The notes: generated from the sequence alone by a model not told the origin. Positions 37,275 to 45,650 are shown, counted from the stretch's first letter. The stretch: DNA of 64,000 nucleotides from Azotobacter bryophylli (GCF_042643485.1 NZ_JBHRSJ010000034.1:248001-312000), one strand, 5' to 3'. Program-made: numbers and translations.

Positions 37275-38192
37275 ATGGTCGACAAACTGACGCATCTGAA
37301 GCAGCTGGAGGCGGAGAGCATCCACATCATCCGTGAGGTGGCCGCCGAATTCGACAACCCGGTGATGCTGTATTCCATCGGCAAGGACTCTGCCGTAATG
37401 CTGCATCTGGCCCGCAAGGCCTTCTTCCCCGGCAAGCTGCCGTTCCCGGTGATGCATGTCGATACCCGGTGGAAATTCCAAGAGATGTACAAGTTCCGCG
37501 ACAAAATGGTCGCGGAGATGGGGCTGGACCTGATCACGCACGTCAATCCTGATGGCGTGGCGCAGGGTATCAATCCCTTCACTCACGGTAGTGCCAAGCA
37601 CACCGACATCATGAAGACCGAAGGACTCAAGCAAGCGCTTGACAAGTTCGGCTTCGACGCCGCCTTCGGTGGCGCCCGTCGCGACGAGGAAAAGTCCCGA
37701 GCCAAGGAGCGCGTTTATTCGTTCCGCGATAGCAAGCACCGCTGGGACCCGAAGAATCAGCGCCCCGAGCTGTGGAACGTCTACAACGGCAAGGTGAAGA
37801 AGGGCGAGTCGATTCGTGTGTTCCCGCTGTCCAATTGGACCGAGCTGGATATCTGGCAATACATCTACCTGGAACAGATTCCCATCGTGCCGCTGTACTT
37901 CGCCGCCGAGCGCGACGTGATCGAGAAGAACGGCACCTTCATCATGATCGACGACGAGCGCATCCTGGAGCACCTGACCGACGAGGAGAAGGCGCGCATC
38001 CAGAAGAAGATGGTGCGCTTCCGTACCCTGGGCTGCTATCCCCTGACCGGCGCGGTGGAGTCCACCGCCACCACCTTGCCGGAAATCATCCAGGAAATGC
38101 TCCTGACCAAGACCTCAGAACGTCAGGGCCGGGTCATCGACCACGACCAGGCCGGTTCGATGGAAGAAAAGAAACGTCAGGGCTACTTCTAA
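37275..38192 (+). CDS. cysD: Sulfate adenylyltransferase subunit 2 CysD
   Basis: A 305-residue ATP sulfurylase subunit that forms adenosine 5'-phosphosulfate from sulfate and ATP. The PP-loop-type motif is YSIGKDSAVMLHLA, followed by FGGARRDEEKSRAKERVYSF and the C-terminal SMEEKKRQGYF. It works as a dimer with the GTPase CysN, which is encoded 12 bases downstream. Confidence 0.97.
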   Translation: MVDKLTHLKQLEAESIHIIREVAAEFDNPVMLYSIGKDSAVMLHLARKAFFPGKLPFPVMHVDTRWKFQEMYKFRDKMVAEMGLDLITHVNPDGVAQGINPFTHGSAKHTDIMKTEGLKQALDKFGFDAAFGGARRDEEKSRAKERVYSFRDSKHRWDPKNQRPELWNVYNGKVKKGESIRVFPLSNWTELDIWQYIYLEQIPIVPLYFAAERDVIEKNGTFIMIDDERILEHLTDEEKARIQKKMVRFRTLGCYPLTGAVESTATTLPEIIQEMLLTKTSERQGRVIDHDQAGSMEEKKRQGYF

Positions 38193-38204
38193 GGTTTCCG
38201 CATC

Positions 38205-40103
38205 ATGTCGCATCAATCCGAACTGATCAGCGAGGACATCCTCGCCTACCTGGCCCAGCACGAACGCAAGGAACTGCTGCGCTTCCTCACCTGCGGCAAC
38301 GTCGACGACGGCAAGAGCACCCTCATCGGCCGCCTGCTGCACGACTCCAAGATGATCTACGAGGATCATCTGGAGGCCATCACCCGCGATTCGAAGAAAG
38401 TCGGCACCACTGGTGACGAGGTTGATCTGGCGCTGCTGGTCGACGGCTTGCAGGCCGAGCGCGAGCAGGGCATCACCATCGATGTGGCTTACCGCTACTT
38501 CAGCACGGCCAAGCGCAAGTTCATCATCGCCGATACCCCCGGCCATGAGCAGTACACCCGTAACATGGCCACCGGTGCCTCCACCTGCGACCTGGCGATC
38601 ATCCTGATCGATGCCCGTCACGGTGTGCAGACCCAGACCCGCCGGCACAGCTTCATCGCCTCCCTACTAGGCATCAAGCACATCGTGGTTGCGGTCAACA
38701 AGATGGACCTGATGGGCTTCGACGAAGCCGTCTTCGAGCGAATCAAGGCCGACTATCTGCAGTTCATCGAGCGCATCGCTCTCAAGCCAAACACGCTGCA
38801 CTTTGTGCCGATGTCTGCTCTGAAGGGCGACAACGTGGTCAACCGCAGTGAGCGTGCACCCTGGTACGAGGGCCCGTCGCTGATGGAGATCCTCGAGACC
38901 GTGGAGATTGCCGCCGACCGCAACCTGACCGACATGCGCTTCCCAGTGCAGTACGTCAACCGGCCGAACCTGAACTTCCGTGGTTTTGCCGGCACCCTGG
39001 CCAGCGGCATCGTGCACAAGGGAGATGAGGTCGCCGTGCTGCCGTCGGGCAAGACCAGTCGAGTGCGCTCCATCGTCACCTTCGATGGCGAGCTGGAGCA
39101 GGCGATTCCCGGTCAGGCGATCACCTTGACCCTGGAAGACGAGATCGACGTGTCCCGCGGCGACATGCTGGTGCATGCCGACAATCGTCCGCAGGTCACC
39201 GACAGCTTCGATGCCATGCTAGTGTGGATGGCCGAAGAGCCCATGCTGCCTAGCAAGAAGTACGACATCAAGCGCGCCACCAGTTACGTGCCGGGTTCGA
39301 TCCCGGGCATCCGCCACAAGGTGGACGTGAATACTCTGGAAGAAACGCCGGCCAACGAGCTGAAGCTGAACGAGATCGCCCGGGTGCAGGTCAGTCTGGA
39401 TGCTCCCATCGCTCTCGACGGCTATGAGTACAACCGCACTACCGGTGCCTTCATCGTCATTGACCGGCTGACCAACGGCACCGTTGGCGCCGGCATGATC
39501 ATCGCCTCGCCGACCCAAGGAAGCGCCGGCAGCCATCATGGTGTCCTGGCTCACGTCTCTGCTGAAGAGCGCACTGCTCGCTTTGGCCAGCAGCCGGCCA
39601 CCGTGCTATTCACCGGCCTGTCCGGGGCGGGCAAGAGCACCCTGGCCTATGCTGTGGAGCGAAAACTGTTCGACATGGGCCGCGCCGTATACGTGCTCGA
39701 TGGGCAGAACCTGCGCCATGATCTGAACAAGGGGCTGGCGCAGGATCGCGCCGGGCGTGCTGAGAACTGGCTGCGCGCCGCCCAGGTGGCCCGGCAGTTC
39801 AACGAGGCCGGCCTGATCACGCTGGCCGCCTTCGTCGCCCCTGATACCGTAGGGCGCGAGGATGCCCGCGCGCTGATCGGGGCCGAACGCCTGATCACCG
39901 TCTACGTCCAGGCTTCTCCTCTGGTTTGCCGGGAGCGCGATCCGCAGGGGCTGTATGCGGCGGCTGGCGACAATATTCCCGGTGAGTCCTTCCCCTACGA
40001 CGTGCCGCTGGAGGCCGATCTGGTGATCGATACCCAGCACCACTCGGTGGAAGAGGGCGTGAAACAGGTTCTCGATCTGCTGCGTAGCCGCGGCACCCTT
40101 TAA
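38205..40103 (+). CDS. cysNC: Bifunctional sulfate adenylyltransferase subunit 1 / APS kinase CysNC
   Basis: A 632-residue fusion. Residues 1 to about 455 are the EF-Tu-like GTPase CysN: P-loop GNVDDGKST at 31-39, switch region DTPGHEQYTRNM, and NKMDLMGF for guanine recognition. The rest is APS kinase CysC with P-loop FTGLSGAGKST at about 468-479 and LDGQNLRHDLNKGL. It couples GTP hydrolysis to APS synthesis and then phosphorylates APS to PAPS. The fusion is standard in Pseudomonas. A perfect palindromic terminator follows. Confidence 0.97.
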   Translation: MSHQSELISEDILAYLAQHERKELLRFLTCGNVDDGKSTLIGRLLHDSKMIYEDHLEAITRDSKKVGTTGDEVDLALLVDGLQAEREQGITIDVAYRYFSTAKRKFIIADTPGHEQYTRNMATGASTCDLAIILIDARHGVQTQTRRHSFIASLLGIKHIVVAVNKMDLMGFDEAVFERIKADYLQFIERIALKPNTLHFVPMSALKGDNVVNRSERAPWYEGPSLMEILETVEIAADRNLTDMRFPVQYVNRPNLNFRGFAGTLASGIVHKGDEVAVLPSGKTSRVRSIVTFDGELEQAIPGQAITLTLEDEIDVSRGDMLVHADNRPQVTDSFDAMLVWMAEEPMLPSKKYDIKRATSYVPGSIPGIRHKVDVNTLEETPANELKLNEIARVQVSLDAPIALDGYEYNRTTGAFIVIDRLTNGTVGAGMIIASPTQGSAGSHHGVLAHVSAEERTARFGQQPATVLFTGLSGAGKSTLAYAVERKLFDMGRAVYVLDGQNLRHDLNKGLAQDRAGRAENWLRAAQVARQFNEAGLITLAAFVAPDTVGREDARALIGAERLITVYVQASPLVCRERDPQGLYAAAGDNIPGESFPYDVPLEADLVIDTQHHSVEEGVKQVLDLLRSRGTL

Positions 40104-40125
40104 TTAAGGCCGTCAGCGTCATGAA

Positions 40126-40157
40126 CGAAGCCCTCACAGCATGCTGTGAGGGCTTCG
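40126..40157 (+). terminator. Perfect 32-base palindromic terminator after cysNC
   Basis: CGAAGCCCTCACAGCATGCTGTGAGGGCTTCG is self-complementary over all 32 bases with no spacer; a practical loop would use the central GCATGC. It is followed by only TCGTTT, a short U tract. It could work from both strands. Confidence 0.7.
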
Positions 40158-40457
40158 TCGTTTGCGGACACGGCTGGCTACTGCGCCGATCCGCTCGGCT
40201 CTCGTCCTGCTTCTGCTGAGCGATGATCGATCCTCGGGCACTGTCGGATGCGTTAGGCCCGCATCCGCATCCATGATACGGCCAGAGTTGCTGGCCAGCA
40301 GCTCCAGATCGACCGGCTGCTCATTGCCCTGAAAATTCAGCAGAACGAGCAAGCGTCTATCCTGCTTGCCTCGTAGATGAACGATTACACCGAATGGAAT
40401 GCAGACGTTGTGATAGCGACCAATGCAGAGCGCATGCTCCCGGTGACGAGGAGGCGC
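40134..40457 (-). pseudogene. Eroded C-terminal fragment resembling a GH13 alpha-glucosidase-type enzyme
   Basis: A minus-strand frame is open from 40457 to the TGA at 40134-40136, about 107 codons, with no convincing start codon or ribosome site. Its first half reads REHALCIGRYHN, VIVHLRG, RRLLVLLNFQGNEQPVDL and NSGRI, closely resembling the C-terminal beta-sheet domain of GH13 alpha-glucosidases and trehalose synthase-like enzymes (pattern LR...G.Y...VI.yLR...rlLVlLNf.g.p). After GRIM the similarity fades. In-frame TGA at 40458-40460 and absence of any catalytic domain upstream suggest a remnant of a lost gene. An intact short protein starting at TTG 40352 is possible but less likely. The remaining bases 40461-40620 show a small hairpin (GCGGGAT/ATCCCGC) and nothing else I recognise. 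Confidence 0.5.
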
Positions 40458-40620
40458 TCATGGTGCGGCATCAGTAGGGAGTCGCCTCCGGCCCGTTAGT
40501 CACAGGCCTTACCCGGCAGAAGCGTGGCCTGACAGGCTCTGCGACTGAGGGGCCGGAAACGTTGATGTGCGCGGGATGAAGAAGGATCCCGCAGCCCATA
40601 CCTCACAGGGGAGGGCGGGA

Positions 40621-41058
40621 TCAGTATTTGCCTTTCAGACCGAAGTTCTCGTCCAGGGTACCTGGAGCATCGGTTGTCTTGGGCGCATAGTCCTTCGGCG
40701 CCTCGGTGCTGACGGGTTTGGATAGACGTTCGCGGCTGGGGCTTTCATCGGTCTGCAGCGCAGCGAGCAGGCGCTGGCGTGTCAACTCGTCGAGAGCGAG
40801 GCGGTCTGCACCCTCGGAAAAATGCTGCTGGATTTCCTGATAGCTTTGGGTGAGCTTCTTCACCAGGTTGGCGGTGGTGTTGAAATGGGTAACTACCTCG
40901 TTCTGGTAGGCATCGAAGCGCTCCTGCAGGTCGTCCAACTGACGTTGAGTCCGGGTGGGCGCTGCGTTGGGCAGCAGGCGGGCGGCCACGAAACCGATCG
41001 CAATGCCAGCGATCAGGGTCAGGGCCGGTAACAACCAGGCGGTAAGCGTCTGTTCCAC
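40621..41058 (-). CDS. YhcB/ZapG-like DUF1043 membrane protein
   Basis: A 145-residue protein with one N-terminal transmembrane helix (LLPALTLIAGIAIGFVAARLL), a coiled-coil region at about residues 38-80 (TQRQLDDLQERFDAYQNEVV) and a polar, Pro-rich tail. This matches the DUF1043/YhcB family, renamed ZapG in E. coli, which links division, elongation and envelope synthesis. Role here is inferred from the family. It is transcribed leftward toward the GH13-like remnant. Confidence 0.85.
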   Translation of the reverse strand: MEQTLTAWLLPALTLIAGIAIGFVAARLLPNAAPTRTQRQLDDLQERFDAYQNEVVTHFNTTANLVKKLTQSYQEIQQHFSEGADRLALDELTRQRLLAALQTDESPSRERLSKPVSTEAPKDYAPKTTDAPGTLDENFGLKGKY

Positions 41059-41239
41059 AATCCTTCCTCTATAAGCGTCTTTGCTTTACGTTAGCGGCTT
41101 CAGCTTGTCCTGTATATCTTGACGAATCTCGCGATCCGTGCAGGCAGGCCTTGCGTGAGTCCGGCAGCCATCAGCCACCAAGCGGGAAAGCATCGCTTCT
41201 CCCGGCGTCTTTATTGGCGCCGCTCTGGGGCTGTTTCGC

Positions 41240-41265
41240 CGAACGGCATGCTGAGGTGCCGTTCG
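41240..41265. repeat. Nine-base inverted repeat upstream of the alpha/beta hydrolase
   Basis: CGAACGGCA and TGCCGTTCG flank an 8-base loop within the 256-base interval between the divergent ZapG-like and hydrolase genes. It could be an operator or an RNA hairpin in the hydrolase leader. No other feature is recognised in the interval. Confidence 0.45.
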
Positions 41266-41314
41266 AGCATAACCAATACGCGCCGATCCCGGCAGGGGTC
41301 ATGGAGTTCGAAAT

Positions 41315-41944
41315 TTGTTGGTCCGAGAAGAATCCCTACTCCTCGATGGGCCCTGCGGTCCGCTTGAGGCGCTCTACCTCGATGTGCCTGAGGCCAGCGG
41401 CCTGGCCCTCATCTGTCATCCCAACCCGGTGAAGGGCGGGACCATGATGAACAAGGTAGTCTCAACCTTGCAGCGTACTGCACGAGATGCGGGCTATTGC
41501 ACTCTGCGTTTCAACTATCGTGGTGTAGGGGCCAGTGGCGGTGCTCATGACATGGGTGATGGTGAAGTGGATGACGCCGAGGTCGCGGTTCGCTGGTTGC
41601 GCGAGCGGCATCCGGAGTTGCCGCTCAATCTGTTCGGTTTTTCCTTTGGCGGCTTTGTGGTGGCTACCCTGGGTGGACGTCTGGAGACCGAGGGGCTGGT
41701 ACCGGAGCGGATCTTCATGGTCGCCCCCGCCGTGATGCGACTGGATGAGAAGGCTCCCCTGCCGCAATTGGGGCGACTGGTTGTGATCCAGCCCGAGCAG
41801 GACGAAGTGGTCAATCCCGAGTTGGTTTATCGGTGGTCGGCCGAGTTGCAGCGTCCCCATGAGCTACTGAAAGTGGCAGAATGCGGCCACTTCTTCCACG
41901 GCAAGCTGGTCGAGTTGAAGGACTTGGTCGCTGCTCGCCTTTGA
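41315..41944 (+). CDS. Alpha/beta hydrolase of the YqiA/DUF-type serine hydrolase group
   Basis: A 209-residue alpha/beta hydrolase. Key parts are the oxyanion region CHPNPVKGGTMMNKVV, the nucleophile elbow LFGFSFGGFVVA (Ser in GFSFG), an acid loop in IQPEQDEVV and the final His in AECGHFFHGKL. The closest class is the small bacterial hydrolases similar to dienelactone hydrolase; substrate unknown. No ATG fits: the reading frame begins at TTG 41315 or 41318, with GGAG eight bases upstream, so a TTG start is likely. It lies 19 bases before trpS and is probably co-transcribed with it. Confidence 0.85.
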   Translation: MLVREESLLLDGPCGPLEALYLDVPEASGLALICHPNPVKGGTMMNKVVSTLQRTARDAGYCTLRFNYRGVGASGGAHDMGDGEVDDAEVAVRWLRERHPELPLNLFGFSFGGFVVATLGGRLETEGLVPERIFMVAPAVMRLDEKAPLPQLGRLVVIQPEQDEVVNPELVYRWSAELQRPHELLKVAECGHFFHGKLVELKDLVAARL

Positions 41945-41963
41945 TTATTGATAAGCGAATGTC

Positions 41964-43325
41964 ATGACCACTCGTATTCTTACCGGTATCACCACTACCG
42001 GCACCCCTCATCTGGGGAATTACGCTGGTGCCATCCGTCCGGCCATCGTCGCCAGTCGCGATGCCCAGGTGGACTCTTTCTATTTTCTTGCCGACTACCA
42101 TGCGCTGATCAAGTGCGATGACCCGCTGCGCATTCAGCGCTCGAGGCTGGAGATTGCGGCAACATGGTTGGCCTGCGGCCTGGATACGGACAAGGCGACT
42201 TTCTACCGTCAGTCTGATATTCCCGAAATTCCTGAGCTTACTTGGCTGCTGACCTGCGTAACGGGGAAGGGCCTGCTCAATCGCGCTCACGCCTACAAGG
42301 CTTCGGTGGACAAGAACCTGGAGGGCGGCGAGGACCCGGATGCAGGCGTGACTATGGGGCTGTTTAGTTACCCGGTACTGATGGCAGCGGACATTTTGAT
42401 GTTCAACGCGCACAAGGTGCCGGTCGGCCGCGACCAAATCCAGCATGTGGAAATGGCTCGAGATATCGCACAGCGTTTCAATCATCTGTTCGGTCAGGGC
42501 AAGGAGCTCTTCACCCTGCCGGAGGCGGTGATCGAGGAGGAGGTCGCCACTTTGCCGGGGCTCGACGGGCGCAAGATGTCCAAGAGCTACGACAATACCA
42601 TTCCGCTGTTCGGTAGTGCCAAGCAGCTGAAGGACGCCATTGCCCGCATCGTCACCGACTCGCGCGAACCAGGCGAGCCGAAGGACCCTGACAGCTCGCA
42701 CCTGTATACCCTTTATCAGGCTTTCGCGACGTCTGAGCAGCTCGCTGAGTTCCGCGCCGATCTGCTGGCCGGTTTGGCATGGGGCGAAGCCAAACATTGC
42801 CTGTTTCAGTTACTCGACAACGAACTGGGCGAAGCTCGTGAACGCTACCAAGCGCTAATAGTCAGGCCGAACGATCTGGAAGACATTCTCCTGGCTGGTG
42901 CGGGCAAGGCGCGCCGGATTGCCACCCCATTCCTCGGTGAGTTACGCGAGGCTGTGGGATTGCGGTCATTCCGCAGTGCTGCTCTGGTTCAGTCCGCCAG
43001 TAGCAAGAAGAAGACGGCGAAGGCTGCGCGCTTCGTCAGTTTTCGTGAGCCTGACGGGCGTTTCCGTTTCCGCTTTCTGGCAGCTGACGGCGAGGAGTTG
43101 CTGCTGTCGCGGCCATTCGACGATCCCAAGTCTGTGGGGCAAATCAGTCAGCGGCTGATTGCTCGGGGAGCCGATGCACTCGAATTGCGCGATGACGAAA
43201 GTAGCCAGTTTACTCTCTGGGTGGATGGCGAATGTCTGGCCGACAGTCCGATCTACGCCGATCCGGATGCCTTGGATGCAGCCATGCTGCGCCTGCGTGA
43301 AGCTATCGCCGGGCTTGCAGGCTGA
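41964..43325 (+). CDS. trpS: Tryptophanyl-tRNA synthetase TrpS
   Basis: A 453-residue class I synthetase that charges tRNA(Trp). The HIGH-type motif is TPHLGNYAGA (about residues 14-22) and the KMSKS motif is GRKMSKSYDN (about residue 204). After the catalytic and anticodon domains (ending near residue 340, GLRS) there is a C-terminal extension of about 110 residues with SSKKKTAKAARFVSFREPDG, longer than E. coli TrpS (334 residues) but usual in Pseudomonas. Start ATG at 41964. Confidence 0.96.
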   Translation: MTTRILTGITTTGTPHLGNYAGAIRPAIVASRDAQVDSFYFLADYHALIKCDDPLRIQRSRLEIAATWLACGLDTDKATFYRQSDIPEIPELTWLLTCVTGKGLLNRAHAYKASVDKNLEGGEDPDAGVTMGLFSYPVLMAADILMFNAHKVPVGRDQIQHVEMARDIAQRFNHLFGQGKELFTLPEAVIEEEVATLPGLDGRKMSKSYDNTIPLFGSAKQLKDAIARIVTDSREPGEPKDPDSSHLYTLYQAFATSEQLAEFRADLLAGLAWGEAKHCLFQLLDNELGEARERYQALIVRPNDLEDILLAGAGKARRIATPFLGELREAVGLRSFRSAALVQSASSKKKTAKAARFVSFREPDGRFRFRFLAADGEELLLSRPFDDPKSVGQISQRLIARGADALELRDDESSQFTLWVDGECLADSPIYADPDALDAAMLRLREAIAGLAG

Positions 43326-43333
43326 ATGAGGTG

Positions 43334-43371
43334 ACCGTTGCCAGGGCAAGGCTTTCCTTTCCGGCAACGGT
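43334..43371 (+). terminator. Hairpin after trpS
   Basis: ACCGTTGCC pairs perfectly with GGCAACGGT across a 20-base loop that itself has an AAGG/CCTT stem. Only CCTGAACCTTTT follows, so it may attenuate rather than fully stop transcription into zapE. Confidence 0.42.
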
Positions 43372-43485
43372 CCTGAACCTTTTGAACTCTTGAAGAGGGC
43401 GGTCGTTTTGAATGATCTGAGTAAATTGCCAAGCGTCGAGGGCGCCGCTAAAGTGGCGGCCCCGCGTATTTACCCCGACTCTGCC

Positions 43486-44586
43486 ATGACCCCTCTCGAG
43501 CGCTATCAGGCCGACCTGAAACGTCCGGACTTCTTTCACGACCCCGCCCAAGAAAATGCTGTGCGTCATTTGCAGCGACTTTATGACGATCTGGTTGCTG
43601 CCGAACATCAGATCAAGCTGGCCGGACTGTTCGGTCGGTTGCTGGGCAAGAAGCGTCAGGGACCAATCAAAGGCCTGTACTTCTGGGGCGGTGTGGGACG
43701 TGGCAAGACCTACCTGGTCGATACCTTCTACGACGCTTTGCCGTTCAAGGAAAAGATGCGTACCCACTTCCATCGCTTCATGAAGCGGGTGCATGAAGAG
43801 CTGCAGACTCTCGAGGGCGAGAAGAATCCTCTGACCATCATCGCCAAGCGCTTCGCCAAGGAAGCCCGGGTCATCTGTTTCGACGAGTTCTTCGTTTCCG
43901 ACATCACCGATGCGATGATTCTCGCGACCTTGCTTGAGGAGTTGTTCAAGAATGGGGTGACCCTCGTAGCGACCTCCAACATCGTCCCGGACGGTCTCTA
44001 CAAGGATGGCTTGCAGCGTGCACGTTTTCTCCCGGCGATCAAGTTGCTCAAAGAGAACACCGAGATCGTCAACGTCGACAGCGGTATCGATTACCGCCTG
44101 CGCGCCTTGGAGCAGGCAGAGCTGTATCACTGCCCGCTCAGTGCCGAGGCAGAAAGAAGCATGGAGGAGAGCTTCCGCAGCCTGCTGACGGAAAACTGCG
44201 TGGTGAAGGAAAACGAAGTTCTGATGATCGAGAATCGTGAGATTCGCGCACGGAAGGTTGCCAACGATGTGGCTTGGTTCGAGTTCAGGGAATTATGCGA
44301 CGGTCCTCGCAGTCAGAACGACTATATCGACTTGGCGAAAATCTTCGATGCCGTTCTGATATCCGGCGTCGAGCAGATGAATGTCTCTACGGATGACATC
44401 GCTCGGCGCTTTATAAATCTGGTCGATGAGTTTTATGATCGCAATGTCAAACTAATCCTTTCGGCCGAGGTTGAGCTCAAGGATCTTTATGCTGGCGGGC
44501 GGCTGGAGTTCGAATTCCAGCGGACCCTCAGTCGTCTGTTGGAGATGCAGTCTCACGAGTACCTCACTCGCCCGCACAAACCGTAA
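43486..44586 (+). CDS. zapE: Cell division protein ZapE (AFG1-like ATPase)
   Basis: A 366-residue AAA-like ATPase of the AFG1/ZapE family, which in E. coli associates with the Z ring and destabilises FtsZ polymers under low oxygen. Walker A is FWGGVGRGKTYLVD (about residues 66-79), and Walker B is VICFDEFFVSDITDA. I use the ATG at 43486 (MTPLERYQADLKRPDF), the family start, although it has no clear ribosome site. A TTG at 43408 with GAGGGCGG upstream would add 26 residues. Confidence 0.92.
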   Translation: MTPLERYQADLKRPDFFHDPAQENAVRHLQRLYDDLVAAEHQIKLAGLFGRLLGKKRQGPIKGLYFWGGVGRGKTYLVDTFYDALPFKEKMRTHFHRFMKRVHEELQTLEGEKNPLTIIAKRFAKEARVICFDEFFVSDITDAMILATLLEELFKNGVTLVATSNIVPDGLYKDGLQRARFLPAIKLLKENTEIVNVDSGIDYRLRALEQAELYHCPLSAEAERSMEESFRSLLTENCVVKENEVLMIENREIRARKVANDVAWFEFRELCDGPRSQNDYIDLAKIFDAVLISGVEQMNVSTDDIARRFINLVDEFYDRNVKLILSAEVELKDLYAGGRLEFEFQRTLSRLLEMQSHEYLTRPHKP

Positions 44587-44672
44587 GTGCCGATAAGGTC
44601 AAGGTCACCGGAGGGCGAGTCTAGGTAGCTTTCTGTTGATCAACTTTGGATACACAAGGAGGGCCGAACGGT

Positions 44673-45365
44673 ATGGTAGCTCCGTACCACGTTAATGGTT
44701 CGCCTTTCGGTGATTGGGATGGAACCCCGGCAGGCGCTCGCTTGCTACAGCGGGAGTTGGCCAAGCAGGTATCGCTGATCGACGACTTTCCGCCCTTGCG
44801 AACGATCGCTGGCGTCGATGTCGGTTTTGAGGAGGGTGGTGCCGTTACTCGTGCCGCGGCTGTGCTGCTTGATGCCGAGACCTTGCAGCCCATCGCTGAG
44901 CACTTGGTAAGGGTTCCTACCTCCATGCCCTATATCCCAGGGCTTCTGTCTTTTCGCGAACTGCCAGCCGTATTGCAGGCGTTGTCCGGGCTTCCTCATG
45001 CTCCGGACCTGGTGTTCTGCGACGGGCAGGGGATTGCTCATCCTCGTCGGCTCGGTATTGCTGCGCATCTCGGGGTGGTCAGCGGTCTGCCCACCATCGG
45101 CGTAGCGAAAAAAATTCTAGTCGGGACTCACGAAGAGTTGGGCACTTCGCGAGGAGATCAGGTCGATCTTGTATATCAGGGTGAGGTGCTGGGGACGGTA
45201 CTGCGTAGCAAGGACGGGGTCCGGCCTTTGATTGTTTCTCCGGGGCATCGTGTCAGTCTGGCTAGTGCCCCACTTCTGGTCATGACCTGTGTTACCCGCT
45301 ATCGCCTGCCTGAGCCTACGCGGCTGGCTGATCGCTTGGCCTCCCGTCGTGCCGCTGGAAGGTAG
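44673..45365 (+). CDS. nfi: Deoxyinosine 3'-endonuclease (endonuclease V)
   Basis: A 230-residue endonuclease V that nicks DNA one base 3' of deoxyinosine and other deaminated bases. Catalytic acidic residues lie in AGVDVGF (Asp49), LLSFRELPAV (Glu95) and VFCDGQGIAHPRRLG (Asp117), with the nucleic-acid binding GVAKK segment after. The ATG at 44673 has a perfect AAGGAGGG nine bases upstream. It sits between zapE and rplM; the 285 bases after it hold the rplM promoter and leader. Confidence 0.93.
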   Translation: MVAPYHVNGSPFGDWDGTPAGARLLQRELAKQVSLIDDFPPLRTIAGVDVGFEEGGAVTRAAAVLLDAETLQPIAEHLVRVPTSMPYIPGLLSFRELPAVLQALSGLPHAPDLVFCDGQGIAHPRRLGIAAHLGVVSGLPTIGVAKKILVGTHEELGTSRGDQVDLVYQGEVLGTVLRSKDGVRPLIVSPGHRVSLASAPLLVMTCVTRYRLPEPTRLADRLASRRAAGR

Positions 45366-45421
45366 CTGTTCTGACCCAGAGTCCCTGGAGTCCTGTCGGG
45401 CGCGCGGGGGTATTGCCTAGG

Positions 45422-45449
45422 TTGCTATTTTTTCTGTGATCGGTATGAT
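45422..45449 (+). promoter_or_regulatory. rplM-rpsI promoter candidate
   Basis: TTGCTA (45422-45427), a 16-base spacer and TATGAT (45444-45449) would start transcription near 45456, giving a leader of about 195 bases before rplM. Confidence 0.5.
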
Positions 45450-45467
45450 CTACCGGCTTTCTCAGCA

Positions 45468-45514
45468 GGGATGCCTAGCCTGTTGGGAATTAGGTAGGGG
45501 ATGCCTAGCCTACC
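45468..45514 (+). repeat. Direct repeats and hairpin in the rplM leader
   Basis: GGGATGCCTAGCCT occurs at 45468-45481 and 45498-45511. The second copy is overlapped by a GGTAGG/CCTACC stem (45493-45498 with 45509-45514). A related GCCTAG also lies at about 45414. Further on, ACCTT-GTC-AAGGT forms another small hairpin near 45589. These could be part of an autoregulatory ribosomal protein leader. Confidence 0.5.
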
Positions 45515-45650
45515 GACCCCGCCGTAGCGGACGCGCTGACCCGAGCCCCCGATAGCGTCTGTTTCCGGCCGCCTTGACCTTGTCAAGGTAAGCACTAATC
45601 AGTAAGATCCGCCGTCTTAATTTTCAGGGCGGCCCCTGAGGCTATAACGA

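Noticed and set aside
40480..40600. Possible second frame continuing the GH13-like remnant upstream (GDSLLMPHHERLLVTG)
   Set aside because: It is short, in a different frame, bounded by stops and does not match a GH13 segment that I recognise.
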